Below, one piece after another: positions 1 through 6,567 of a DNA stretch of 8,085 nucleotides (the stretch's first letter is position 1; each line of letters starts with the position of its first letter). The stretch lies in the NCBI GenBank assembly GCA_031273835.1, contig JAISRD010000152.1:1-8085 (forward strand), given 5' to 3'. The notes beneath the pieces are model-generated. The model was given only the letters and a program-made list of their open reading frames with translations. It searched no databases and had not been told where the DNA came from. Position numbers and translations under genes: made by a program. The stretch is from Treponema sp. Its GTDB lineage: Bacteria > Spirochaetota > Spirochaetia > Treponematales > Breznakiellaceae.

Positions 1-764
1 ACGGGCTTTCGCTCTGCGCCGCCGGTCTTATCCTCGATTCGGGCCTGGCTGAATACCACGCCTCCCAGGACGAGGTAAACGGCAGCCAGCGGCTCAACAA
101 CCTCCAGGAACTCGTCAACGCCGCCAGCATCTACCCCGCAAGCCGGGAGGGGCTTCTGGAATTCATGGAACATATAGAGCTGGATCGTTCTATTGAAGAT
201 GCAAACCGGGAAGACGGGAAGGCCGACTCGGTAACCCTCATTACCCTTCATAATACCAAGGGACTGGAATTCAGGCGTGTTATTTTAACGGGTCTTGAAC
301 AGGGGATATTTCCCAGGGATGATAAGGAAGGGGACGATTTGGAGGAGGAAAGGCGGCTTTTCTATGTGGGCGCCACAAGGGCCATGGATGAACTTTACCT
401 TACCAGCTGCGCCATGCGCCGTATGTACGGGCGCACAAGTCCCATGGTCCCGTCGCTGTTTCTCCACGAGGCGGATAAATCGGTACTGCGCATCATGGGC
501 CGCGCCCCTGCGGGTTTCGGCCCTCTGCGCCGTTCCGGTCGTCCGCAAAACAGGGGGTCCGGCGTAGCGGCAAAGACTTCCTCCGACGGACGCTGGACGG
601 CGGGAAACCGGGTATACCATGATGACCAGGGATACGGGGCCGTGATTGATATTACCGAAGGGGACGACGGCCCCGTGGTGCTGGTCCGTTTCGACAACGG
701 CCGGGAAAGGCGTTTCCTCAGCAGATACCAGAGCGGGAACTTTACCAAAATCGGAACTGAATAA
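1..764 (+). CDS. uvrD: ATP-dependent DNA helicase UvrD/PcrA family, C-terminal part (5' end outside window)
   Basis: Superfamily 1A 3'-5' DNA helicase, acting in the cytoplasm in repair and replication-fork processing. The reading frame is open from base 3 and gives 253 residues to the TAA at 762-764; the Walker A half is upstream of the window. The start of the fragment carries the UvrD-typical stretch around SGLAEYHASQDE and LNNLQELVNAA (about residues 15-45). Helicase motif V is TLHNTKGLEF (81-90). Motif VI is EEERRLFYVGATRA (114-127), whose final arginine is the expected nucleotide-contacting finger. After a variable linker, residues 198-253 (WTAGNRVYHDDQGYGAV to the C-terminus) match the Tudor-like C-terminal domain of PcrA/UvrD, which in relatives contacts RNA polymerase. 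The first internal ATG is at 165, but coding continuity upstream shows it is not the start. Six bases separate it from the next gene. UvrD versus PcrA naming cannot be settled from this part. Confidence 0.95.
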   Translation, partial: GLSLCAAGLILDSGLAEYHASQDEVNGSQRLNNLQELVNAASIYPASREGLLEFMEHIELDRSIEDANREDGKADSVTLITLHNTKGLEFRRVILTGLEQGIFPRDDKEGDDLEEERRLFYVGATRAMDELYLTSCAMRRMYGRTSPMVPSLFLHEADKSVLRIMGRAPAGFGPLRRSGRPQNRGSGVAAKTSSDGRWTAGNRVYHDDQGYGAVIDITEGDDGPVVLVRFDNGRERRFLSRYQSGNFTKIGTE

Positions 765-770
765 GCCAAT

Positions 771-1598
771 ATGAACGCGAAAGAAGGTACAAGCCCCGGT
801 AAATCCACGGATCTGCTGCGCATGGTTCCCGAAATTCACCGCGCACGGGGATGGCGGCTCTATACCCGGAACGGGGGCAGGCTCGTTGATCTCTGGCAGA
901 ACGGAGGCAGGGCCCTGCTGGGGCATAACCCGCCGGGGCTGCTCCGTACCGTAAAGAACAGCGCCCAACGGGGCCTCTTTGCCCCCCTGCCCCATTTTGC
1001 CGAAGGACGTTTTCTCAAGGCCCTGAATACGCTGTTTGCCCTTAGCGCCGGAGGGCCCCTCGCTTTCCGCGTTTATGCCGGAGTGTGGCCCCTGCGGGAG
1101 GCCCTGTCCTCGGCGGGTATTCCCGGGGGGGCCTGTCCGGGGCGGGCCCAAACGGGCTGCCCCCTTTGGCGGCCCTTCCTGGAACCGCCCCCGCTTCCCC
1201 TCTTCAGGCCCGTGCTGCCCCTGTCCTTTCCCGGCGCTCCTGAGGTCCTGGCCTTCGACCCCGCCTATGGGGACCGCTTTCCCCCTTCGCAGCGCCTTTC
1301 CCCGATAGTCCTCGGCGCCGCCGCCAGGGCTGTGTATGATCTTATTGCCGCGAAAAACAGGGGAAACCCGGTCTACCCCAAAATAGAAGGGGCCCTTAAG
1401 AAGAACCCCCTATGGAAACGCCGGGGGATATACCTTTTTCCCCTTGGTGAAAACTACAACGCCCTTTTCAGCGCCTTTCTGGAAGGGGGCTTTCTCCTGC
1501 CCCCCGGTGCGGAGGAGAACCAAGATCCGGCCATATTGCCCGGAGAACTTTCCCCCGGCGAGGAAGCAAAGCTGGCTAAGCTGCTCCGCGGCAGTTAG
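771..1598 (+). CDS. Degenerate class III aminotransferase-like protein lacking the PLP core
   Basis: A 275-residue protein of unknown function. Residues 26-70 (RGWRLYTRNGGRLVDLWQNG, then GRALLGHNPP) match the N-terminal segment of class III aminotransferases such as glutamate-1-semialdehyde aminomutase (the 'Y..DG...D...G....LGH..P' pattern). Residues 228-275, with YNALFSAFLEGGFLLPPG and ILPGELSPGEE, resemble the C-terminal segment of the same fold. In complete enzymes these two ends pack together as the small domain. The middle here is only about 155 residues, proline-rich, and I find no PLP-lysine motif (usually D..xxGK.xxGG) and no D-E-V-Q type motif, so catalysis is unlikely. Total length is about 150 residues short of the usual 420-450. 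The ATG at 771 follows the helicase stop by six bases, with no strong ribosome-binding site; ATG 822 is an alternative start that keeps the whole similarity. The reading frame is intact despite G/C runs, which argues for a maintained protein rather than a pseudogene. The homology is my recognition of sequence patterns, not a search result. Confidence 0.75.
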   Translation: MNAKEGTSPGKSTDLLRMVPEIHRARGWRLYTRNGGRLVDLWQNGGRALLGHNPPGLLRTVKNSAQRGLFAPLPHFAEGRFLKALNTLFALSAGGPLAFRVYAGVWPLREALSSAGIPGGACPGRAQTGCPLWRPFLEPPPLPLFRPVLPLSFPGAPEVLAFDPAYGDRFPPSQRLSPIVLGAAARAVYDLIAAKNRGNPVYPKIEGALKKNPLWKRRGIYLFPLGENYNALFSAFLEGGFLLPPGAEENQDPAILPGELSPGEEAKLAKLLRGS

Positions 1599-1604
1599 CG
1601 GAGC
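1583..1604. terminator. Hairpin at the convergent gene junction, weak terminator candidate
   Basis: Perfect 7-base inverted repeat, GCTCCGC (1583-1589) and GCGGAGC (1598-1604), with an 8-base loop. It overlaps the stop codon (TAG 1596-1598) of the plus-strand gene and lies just beyond the livF stop. A stem here could end transcription from both sides of the 10-base convergent gap. Neither side is followed by a T-run, so a classical intrinsic terminator is not shown. Confidence 0.3.
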
Positions 1605-1608
1605 TGCC

Positions 1609-2349
1609 CTATCCCCCCAGGTAGGCCTTCTTAACATCCGGGTTAGCCATAAGTTCCTCCGAGGTGCCGCTGGCTATGATCGCCCCGGTTTTAAGAACAT
1701 AACCGCGGCCCGCGAATTCCAGGGCAACCTTGGCGTTCTGTTCCACCACCAGGATGGTGATGTTCTTTTCCTGGTTAAGCCGCCGCAGGGCGCGGAACAT
1801 TTCGTACATCAGTTTGGGGGCAAGGCCCATGGAGGGCTCGTCCAGCATGATAAAGTCCGATCCCGTCATGAGCGCCCGGCCGACGGCAAGCATCTGCTGT
1901 TCGCCGCCGGACAGTAACTCGCCCCGCTGTCTGCGCCGTTCCTTGAGCCGGGGAAAAAGATCAAAAACCAGGGATTGGGTTTCCTCGATGATCGCAGCCC
2001 TTTGGGGATTCTTCCGGTGGGAGAAAGCGGCAAGGTGAAGGTTTTCCTGAACCGAAAGATTACCGAAGATGTGGCGGCCCTCCGGGACCAGGGCAAGCAT
2101 GTGGTTTTGGATCAGGGTATGGGGTTCCGTTTTAAGAATGCTCTTTCCCTCATACAGTATATCCCCGGCGTTGACCACCGGTGCTTCGGGCCGGGGAAGG
2201 CGGGTAAGGCTTAAGAGGGTAGAAGTTTTGCCCGCGCCGTTGGCCCCGATAAGGGTAACGATTTCCCCCTTATCAATATTAAAAGAAACGCCGTGGAGGG
2301 CTTCAATATTTCCATAAGAGACTTTTAAGTTCTGTACGTCCAGCAGCAT
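1609..2349 (-). CDS. livF: Branched-chain amino acid ABC transporter ATP-binding protein LivF
   Basis: One of the two cytoplasmic ATPases that power the Liv-type importer. It has 246 residues, the normal family length. Walker A is GANGAGKT (35-42). The Q-loop region has the LivF form VPEGRHIFGNLSV (88-100). The ABC signature is LLSGGEQQ (145-152), Walker B is FIMLDEPSMGLAP (from 166), and the switch region reads VVEQN. The start is placed at ATG 2349, not at the in-frame ATG 2454. AAGGAG lies five bases upstream of 2349, the protein then begins MLLDVQNLKVSYG as LivF proteins do, and the longer version would overlap livG by 95 bases with an unrelated leader. It begins 10 bases after the livG stop and is the last gene of the operon, ending convergently with the aminotransferase-like gene. 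Confidence 0.95.
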   Translation of the reverse strand: MLLDVQNLKVSYGNIEALHGVSFNIDKGEIVTLIGANGAGKTSTLLSLTRLPRPEAPVVNAGDILYEGKSILKTEPHTLIQNHMLALVPEGRHIFGNLSVQENLHLAAFSHRKNPQRAAIIEETQSLVFDLFPRLKERRRQRGELLSGGEQQMLAVGRALMTGSDFIMLDEPSMGLAPKLMYEMFRALRRLNQEKNITILVVEQNAKVALEFAGRGYVLKTGAIIASGTSEELMANPDVKKAYLGG

Positions 2350-2354
2350 AGCCT

Positions 2355-2360
2355 CTCCTT
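2355..2360 (-). promoter_or_regulatory. Ribosome-binding site of livF
   Basis: Minus-strand AAGGAG, five bases before ATG 2349 and partly overlapping the livG TAA stop (2360-2362). It decides the livF start against a longer in-frame possibility at 2454 and suggests translational coupling with livG. Confidence 0.8.
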
Positions 2361-3130
2361 TAGATAGCCCCATCGCCGAGGTAGGCCTTGATAACTTCGG
2401 GATTACTCCGTATTTCATCGGGCGTACCCTGGGCAATCTCTCTGCCGAAATCAATCACCTTGATATTATGGCACAAGGTCATGATCACCTCCATCTGATG
2501 TTCGATCATCCAAATGGTCAGATGAAACTTTTCGTGGATCCACCGTATATAATCAATCAAATTACTCATGTCGGAGGTTGAAAGGCCCGCCGCGGGTTCG
2601 TCCAGCATAAGAAGATCGGGCTCCAGCGCCAGGGCCCGGACTATCTCCACCCGCCGCTGGATACCGTAGGGCAGATTCCTGGGATATTCGCGGGCCGCGC
2701 CGGTGAGGCCGAATATTTCCAGCAATTCCTCGGCCCGCCCGGTAATCCGCGCTTCATTTTTCTTGTACCGGGGGCTGTGAAAAAACACGTCCGCCGCGTT
2801 GTATCCAAGCCGGTAGTGCTGGGAAAGCCGTATATTGTCAAGAACCGTCATTTCGCTCCAGAGCCTGATGTTCTGAAAGGTCCGGCCTATTTTCATCGCC
2901 GCAATCTGATGGGGCTTAAGCCCGTTAATGCGCCGGCCTTCCACAAGAATATCCCCCTGGGTAGGCACATAAAAACCCGATACCAGGTTAAATACCGTGG
3001 TTTTGCCGGCGCCGTTGGGGCCGATAAGCCCCTGAATCTCCCCCTTTTCAAGGGTAAGGTTGATTTCCGTCAGGGCCTGGAGCCCGCCGAAGCGGTGGGT
3101 CAGATCTTTGATTTCAAGATAAACGCTCAT
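2360..3130 (-). CDS. livG: Branched-chain amino acid ABC transporter ATP-binding protein LivG
   Basis: Second cytoplasmic ATPase of the importer, 256 residues, normal length. Walker A is GPNGAGKT (37-44) and the Q-loop is GRTFQNIRLW (82-91, Q86). The signature has the LivG variant LPYGIQRRVEI (153-163) instead of LSGGQ; LPYG forms are common in this family. Walker B is LLMLDEPAAGL (173-183), and the switch histidine is in WMIEHQMEV (H211), where relatives more often have EHDM. The insertion between Q-loop and signature (about residues 103-130, including YNAADVFFHSPRYKKNE) is typical of LivG and separates it from LivF. Start ATG 3130 overlaps the livM TGA stop by four bases (ATGA), so the two are translationally coupled. 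Confidence 0.95.
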   Translation of the reverse strand: MSVYLEIKDLTHRFGGLQALTEINLTLEKGEIQGLIGPNGAGKTTVFNLVSGFYVPTQGDILVEGRRINGLKPHQIAAMKIGRTFQNIRLWSEMTVLDNIRLSQHYRLGYNAADVFFHSPRYKKNEARITGRAEELLEIFGLTGAAREYPRNLPYGIQRRVEIVRALALEPDLLMLDEPAAGLSTSDMSNLIDYIRWIHEKFHLTIWMIEHQMEVIMTLCHNIKVIDFGREIAQGTPDEIRSNPEVIKAYLGDGAI

Positions 3131-4215
3131 TTTCCGTCCCCCTTAAGAGGCCCGGCAAAAGCCCTGCCCGCTCTCATTTTCCGGAACAGTTTGACGAGCC
3201 TGGTCCAGAAGTACGGAAGTTCCTTGTTGCCCATGAGCCCCTCGGGACGGAACTGCATCAGCAGAATCAAAAGCAGGGGGATAACCACCCATTTCAAGAT
3301 TTGGAGGGGCCGCAAAGCTTCCAGGAGAAAACTAAAGAGGACGGCGGAAAGGACGGAACCGGACAGGGAACCCATGCCGCCCAGGTAAACCATTACCATA
3401 CCCTCGGTGGATTTAAGAATGTTAAACGAAGCGGGGTTAATAAAATTCAGCATATGGGCAAAAAGACCGCCCCCCACCCCCGCCAAACCGGAGGAAAACA
3501 TAAACGCCAGCAGTTTCATCTTATTGGTATCCACGCTCATGATCTCCGCGGAAATTTCATCGTACCGTATTGCCGAAATACCCTTGCCCAGCACCGAATT
3601 CATAAGCCGGTATATGGCGAACACACAGAGGACCACAAAAAGCATTATCCACAAGAGCACCCAGGGGAGGGCGACAATTCCATTCATCGCGGTAATGGCC
3701 CCCTTCATCCCCATAAGGCCCCGGCTTGCGCCCACCACTTCCAGATTGTTGATCGTGGTCATGATGATATAGTTGGCGGCGATGGTAATGATCGCCAGAT
3801 AATCGTCCCTGGTTTTGAAGGACGGTATCGCCACAAGAAGGCCCGCGAAGGAAGCGGCTACGCCCCCGGCCAGTATCACGAAGGGAAAAAGCGCAATCGC
3901 CGAACCCGGGGGAAGCAGCGGGGAACCCAGGTAGGGATTCTCCGTAAAGAGTATGATCGACAGCATTGAGGAACTGTAGGCCCCGACCGCCATAAAACCG
4001 GCGTGGCCGCAGGAAAATTCACCCATATAACCGTTTACGATATTGAGGCTTGACGCAAAGATAATGTTTATTCCGATGGCCATGATAACCGACTGTATAT
4101 ACTGGTTCAGCACCCCGTATTGCGCAAGGACGGTAATAAGGGCAATAAAGGCGGCGACGGCTATAAGGATGACGGCGGAACGCCGCTTTGTGTTTGGTTT
4201 TCCTGAAAGACCCAT
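3127..4215 (-). CDS. livM: Branched-chain amino acid ABC transporter permease LivM
   Basis: Inner-membrane permease that pairs with LivH to form the translocation channel. It has 362 residues and is strongly hydrophobic, with about nine or ten predicted membrane segments by eye. It begins with a short basic leader (GKPNTKRRS) before the first segment at about residues 14-33. The LivM hallmark appears as NGYMGEFSCGHAGFMAVGAY, where relatives show G..S.GHA.F...GAY. A cytoplasmic loop with RDDYLAIITIA and a later SGLAGVGGGLF stretch are also family-typical, as is the C-terminal MQFRPEGLMG, which precedes a basic tail. Start ATG 4215 has AGGGG five bases upstream, inside the livH stop region, so livH and livM are closely coupled (8-base gap). 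Confidence 0.95.
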   Translation of the reverse strand: MGLSGKPNTKRRSAVILIAVAAFIALITVLAQYGVLNQYIQSVIMAIGINIIFASSLNIVNGYMGEFSCGHAGFMAVGAYSSSMLSIILFTENPYLGSPLLPPGSAIALFPFVILAGGVAASFAGLLVAIPSFKTRDDYLAIITIAANYIIMTTINNLEVVGASRGLMGMKGAITAMNGIVALPWVLLWIMLFVVLCVFAIYRLMNSVLGKGISAIRYDEISAEIMSVDTNKMKLLAFMFSSGLAGVGGGLFAHMLNFINPASFNILKSTEGMVMVYLGGMGSLSGSVLSAVLFSFLLEALRPLQILKWVVIPLLLILLMQFRPEGLMGNKELPYFWTRLVKLFRKMRAGRAFAGPLKGDGK

Positions 4216-4223
4216 GATAACCC

Positions 4224-5123
4224 CTAAATCTTTGTACTTCGGGCCACACCGAAGAAACCGGTGGGTTTAAGCACCAGAATGATTAGAAGGATCACGAAGG
4301 AGAAGAGATCCTTGTAACTTGAAGGGAGCACCACGGTAATAAATATTTCGATAAAGCCCAGGATAAAGCCGCCGATAAAGGCCCCCTTAATGTCCCCTAT
4401 GCCTCCGACCACTGCGGCGATAAAGGCCTTCCAGCCTATTATGGTTCCCATATAGGGGTCCAGTATCGGGTAGGACATGCCGAAAAGTATCCCCGCCACC
4501 GCGGCCAGGCCCGAACCCAGGGCAAAGGTAAAGGTGATTACCCGGTTTACCGGAATTCCCATAAGGGGGATGGCGAATTTATCATAACTGATGGCCCGCA
4601 TGGCCATGCCGAAGCTTGTCTTCCGTACAATGAACTGTAGTATGCCGAATACCAGGAACGCTGCGGCAATGACCAGCAGCTTTAAATTGGTAATGATCGC
4701 GGGGCCCACGGAAATGGTCTGTTCCGCCAGTATGGTGGGGAAGCGCCTGGAACTGGCCCCCAGGAGGGCGAGGTTCCCGTTTTCAAGGATGAATCCCACC
4801 ATGAGGGCCGTTATAACCACATACAGCCGGTTAACCCCCTTGCGGCGCAGGGGCCTGTAGGCAACCCGTTCAATAAAGATGCCCACCAGGGCGGTGGCGG
4901 CCATAGTAACTATCAGGGTGATCACCAATACCGGAATACCGCCGCCGAAAACACCCAAAAGGGCCGTTACCAGAAAAAAAGCGATGTAACAGGCGGTCAT
5001 AAAGATATCGCCGTGGGCAAAATTGATGAGCCGCAGCACTCCGTATACCAGGCAGTACCCCAGGGCTATCATGGAATAAAAACTGCCCCACTGGAGGGCG
5101 TTAAAAATATTCTGTAGGAACAC
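4224..5123 (-). CDS. livH: Branched-chain amino acid ABC transporter permease LivH
   Basis: Inner-membrane permease, 299 residues, about eight membrane segments by eye. The N-terminus has the LivH hallmark MIALGYCLVYGVLRLINFAH followed by GD. Further family features are FIERVAYRPLRRKG (cytoplasmic loop), the SGLAAVAGILFG stretch, GGIGDIKGAFIGGFILG and the C-terminal LVLKPTGFFG. Together with LivM it forms the channel driven by LivG and LivF. The start codon is GTG (5121-5123), supported by AGGAGG five bases upstream and by the usual LivH beginning. It ends with TAG at 4224-4226. Unlike the rest of the operon, it is separated from livK by 171 bases that hold strong secondary structure. Confidence 0.95.
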   Translation of the reverse strand: MFLQNIFNALQWGSFYSMIALGYCLVYGVLRLINFAHGDIFMTACYIAFFLVTALLGVFGGGIPVLVITLIVTMAATALVGIFIERVAYRPLRRKGVNRLYVVITALMVGFILENGNLALLGASSRRFPTILAEQTISVGPAIITNLKLLVIAAAFLVFGILQFIVRKTSFGMAMRAISYDKFAIPLMGIPVNRVITFTFALGSGLAAVAGILFGMSYPILDPYMGTIIGWKAFIAAVVGGIGDIKGAFIGGFILGFIEIFITVVLPSSYKDLFSFVILLIILVLKPTGFFGVARSTKI

Positions 5124-5128
5124 GTTTA

Positions 5129-5134
5129 CCTCCT
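5129..5134 (-). promoter_or_regulatory. Ribosome-binding site of livH (GTG start)
   Basis: Minus-strand AGGAGG followed by TAAAC and the GTG at 5123-5121. This full-strength site supports the non-ATG start of livH and may offset the weaker start codon. Confidence 0.85.
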
Positions 5135-5160
5135 GGAGAATTATTTCCGCAACGGCAGAT

Positions 5161-5180
5161 TACCGGCGCTTTAGCCGGTA
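5161..5180. repeat. Small inverted repeat in the livK-livH gap
   Basis: Perfect 7-base arms TACCGGC (5161-5167) and GCCGGTA (5174-5180) around six bases. It sits 37 bases before the livH start on the minus strand, outside the ribosome-binding site. It could be an mRNA stem or a protein-binding dyad. A further self-complementary decamer, GGCCGCGGCC, is at 5197-5206. No T-run follows on the minus strand. Confidence 0.4.
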
Positions 5181-5221
5181 CTTGTTTAAGCTAAACGGCC
5201 GCGGCCAGGAAAAGCAAATTT

Positions 5222-5267
5222 ACCACAGGCGGCGCAGACAAAATTGATTATCCGCGCCGTCCGTGGT
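5222..5267. repeat. Strong hairpin / palindromic element between livK and livH
   Basis: Arms of 14 bases, 5222-5235 (ACCACAGGCGGCGC) and 5254-5267 (GCGCCGTCCGTGGT), pair at 12 Watson-Crick positions plus one G-U wobble, with one mismatch and an 18-base loop. On the minus strand it begins 27 bases after the livK stop. It would form a stable stem in the livK-livH mRNA, able to protect the livK 3' end or reduce readthrough into livHMGF. No clean T-run follows (AAATTTGCTTTTCC), so a full terminator is doubtful. The ACCACAG...GTGGT ends resemble families of short palindromes dispersed between genes in many bacteria; that resemblance is from memory. Confidence 0.6.
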
Positions 5268-5294
5268 TATCTTCACTTTAATCTAACGGATCGC

Positions 5295-6473
5295 TTAAGG
5301 AGCCAGGCTGGTAACAAACACAAATTCGCCGGCTTCGCTGACACGTACCACCACGGCTTCCTTTTGGGGATCGCCGTCGGGGGTAAAGTTCATCTTCCCG
5401 GTGATGCCGTCAAAGTTTTTAAGGCTTGCCATGGCGTTCTTCACATTTTCCCTGTCCTTGGCCAGATCCCCGGTAAGACCGGCGTCCTGAATGGCCTTGA
5501 GAACAATGTGAGCCGCATCGTAGGTAAGGGCGGCCACGTCGTCGGGCACATAACCGTGTTTGGAATTATAGGTGTCTATGAATTCCTTGGTTCTTCCCTG
5601 GGCGCCGGCGGCGGCATAGTGGGTAGTAAAGTAATACCCCGCCACCGAACCGTTGCTCAAATTCCACAGATCCGCGGAACCCCATGCGTCGGCGCCAACG
5701 ATGGGCTTATTCCAGCCCAGGGATTTGGCCTGGAGCACCACCTTGGCAACCAGGTCATAGTAGGCGGGCAGATAGAGTATCTCCGCGTCGGAGTTGACTA
5801 TCCTGGTAAGCTGGGCGGAAAATTCCGTATCCTTTTGTCCGAAACTATCAAAAATCGACACTTCACCGTAATTGGCGTTCCAGGAATCCCGAAACAGTTC
5901 CGCCAGGGTCTTGGAATAATCGTCTTCCAGGTTATAGAAGATGGCGATTTTGCTGACATCGAACTGTTCCTTGATAAAACGGGAAGCTACCGGCGCCTGG
6001 AAGGGATCGATAAAGCAGGCTCTGAATACATAGGGCCTGTCCTTGGTAGTAACGGGATTGGTGGACCAGGCGGAGATCATCGGGGTTTTGGCGTCGTCAC
6101 AGACTCCCCCGGCGGGAATGGCCCGGCCTGAACCCTGGGGGCCGATAATGGCAAGCACCTTATCCTGGTTGATAAGCCGCTGGGCTACCTGAACGGCGGA
6201 ATCGGCCTTAAGCTCGTTATCCACATAGATAAATTCGAGTTTATATTTGGTCCCCCCCACATCAAGCCCGCCGGCGCCGTTGATCTCGTCCAGGACGATA
6301 TCGCCTGCAAACCTCGAACCTTCCCCAACCTTGGGGCTGTCGCCGGTTAAGGGGATGTTAAACCCGATTTTAATAACCGCTTCTTTTTTTCCACCGCAGC
6401 CCGCCAACAGAGCGGCCAGCATAAGCCCCGCAAGAATCATCAGCAGGGATCTCGAGAAAAACTCCTTTTTCAT
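5295..6473 (-). CDS. livK: Branched-chain amino acid ABC transporter substrate-binding lipoprotein
   Basis: Periplasmic ligand receptor of the importer (LivJ/LivK family, type I periplasmic-binding fold), 392 residues. The N-terminus is a lipoprotein signal: basic MKKEFFSRS, a hydrophobic stretch, then lipobox LLAGC with acylation expected at Cys26. GG follows, so there is no aspartate at +2. The mature protein starts with IKIGFNIPLTGD (about 34-45), the classic family opening. It continues with LVLDEINGAGG-like VLDEINGAGGLDVGG, AQRLINQDKVLAIIGPQGSG, PMISAWSTNP and, late, DDVAALTYDAAHIVLKAI. These segments line the ligand cleft in relatives. ATG 6473 has GGAGG six bases upstream. Exact ligand cannot be read: this family also binds amides, urea and aromatic acids, so leucine/isoleucine/valine is the default. 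It lies first in the operon, directly behind a strong promoter. Confidence 0.93.
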   Translation of the reverse strand: MKKEFFSRSLLMILAGLMLAALLAGCGGKKEAVIKIGFNIPLTGDSPKVGEGSRFAGDIVLDEINGAGGLDVGGTKYKLEFIYVDNELKADSAVQVAQRLINQDKVLAIIGPQGSGRAIPAGGVCDDAKTPMISAWSTNPVTTKDRPYVFRACFIDPFQAPVASRFIKEQFDVSKIAIFYNLEDDYSKTLAELFRDSWNANYGEVSIFDSFGQKDTEFSAQLTRIVNSDAEILYLPAYYDLVAKVVLQAKSLGWNKPIVGADAWGSADLWNLSNGSVAGYYFTTHYAAAGAQGRTKEFIDTYNSKHGYVPDDVAALTYDAAHIVLKAIQDAGLTGDLAKDRENVKNAMASLKNFDGITGKMNFTPDGDPQKEAVVVRVSEAGEFVFVTSLAP

Positions 6474-6479
6474 ATTTCA

Positions 6480-6484
6480 CCTCC
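6480..6484 (-). promoter_or_regulatory. Ribosome-binding site of livK
   Basis: Minus-strand GGAGG (within TTGGAGGTGA), six bases before ATG 6473. It confirms the start that gives the full lipoprotein signal peptide. Confidence 0.8.
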
Positions 6485-6502
6485 AATGAAAATAGATGGG
6501 TT

Positions 6503-6531
6503 ATTATCAAAAAAAATGGAAAAAATGTCAA
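6503..6531 (-). promoter_or_regulatory. Sigma-70 type promoter of the liv operon
   Basis: On the minus strand the -35 box is TTGACA (6531-6526, all six consensus bases). The spacer is exactly 17 bases, and the -10 box is GATAAT (6508-6503, five of six). The spacer is almost pure T-tract (T6, CCA, T8), which should be curved. Expected transcription start is near 6496, giving a leader of roughly 22 bases that contains the livK ribosome-binding site. It should drive livK and, with readthrough, livHMGF. Confidence 0.75.
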
Positions 6532-6542
6532 CCGGCCGGTCG
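6520..6542 (-). terminator. Possible short intrinsic terminator of the barrel gene, overlapping the livK promoter
   Basis: On the minus strand CGACC (6542-6538), loop GGCC, then GGTTG (6533-6529) form a five-base stem with one G-U pair, followed by ACA and TTTTTT (6525-6520). It begins 25 bases after the TGA of the barrel gene. The stem is short, so activity may be weak. Its 3' arm and T-run are the same bases as the -35 box and spacer of the livK promoter. Confidence 0.35.
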
Positions 6543-6567
6543 CTCAAGATCATACTTTGCGTTTAGG

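Noticed and set aside
165..764. Separate small gene starting at ATG 165
   Set aside because: Codons upstream to base 3 continue UvrD-typical sequence without a break, so this is an internal methionine of the helicase.
1134..1141. G-run in the aminotransferase-like gene as a phase-variation switch
   Set aside because: Only seven G residues in GC-rich coding DNA with many similar short runs; the frame is intact and nothing points to switching.
285..1151. Long open frame of 288 codons on the minus strand across the helicase and aminotransferase-like genes
   Set aside because: It is antisense to two better-supported genes, spans their junction, has low-complexity Gly/Pro/Arg content and matches no family I know. 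GC-rich coding DNA gives such shadows.
2350..2454. 35-codon N-terminal extension of livF starting at ATG 2454
   Set aside because: It lies inside livG, has no family similarity, and the AAGGAG five bases before 2349 marks the usual LivF start.
3301..3969. Open frame of 222 codons on the plus strand opposite livM
   Set aside because: Its His/Lys/Gln-rich translation is what reversed hydrophobic permease codons give; no domain and no ribosome-binding evidence.
5244..6131. Open frame of 295 codons on the plus strand opposite livK
   Set aside because: livK is certain from its motifs and signal peptide; the antisense frame has no recognisable domain and reads as a shadow of livK codons.
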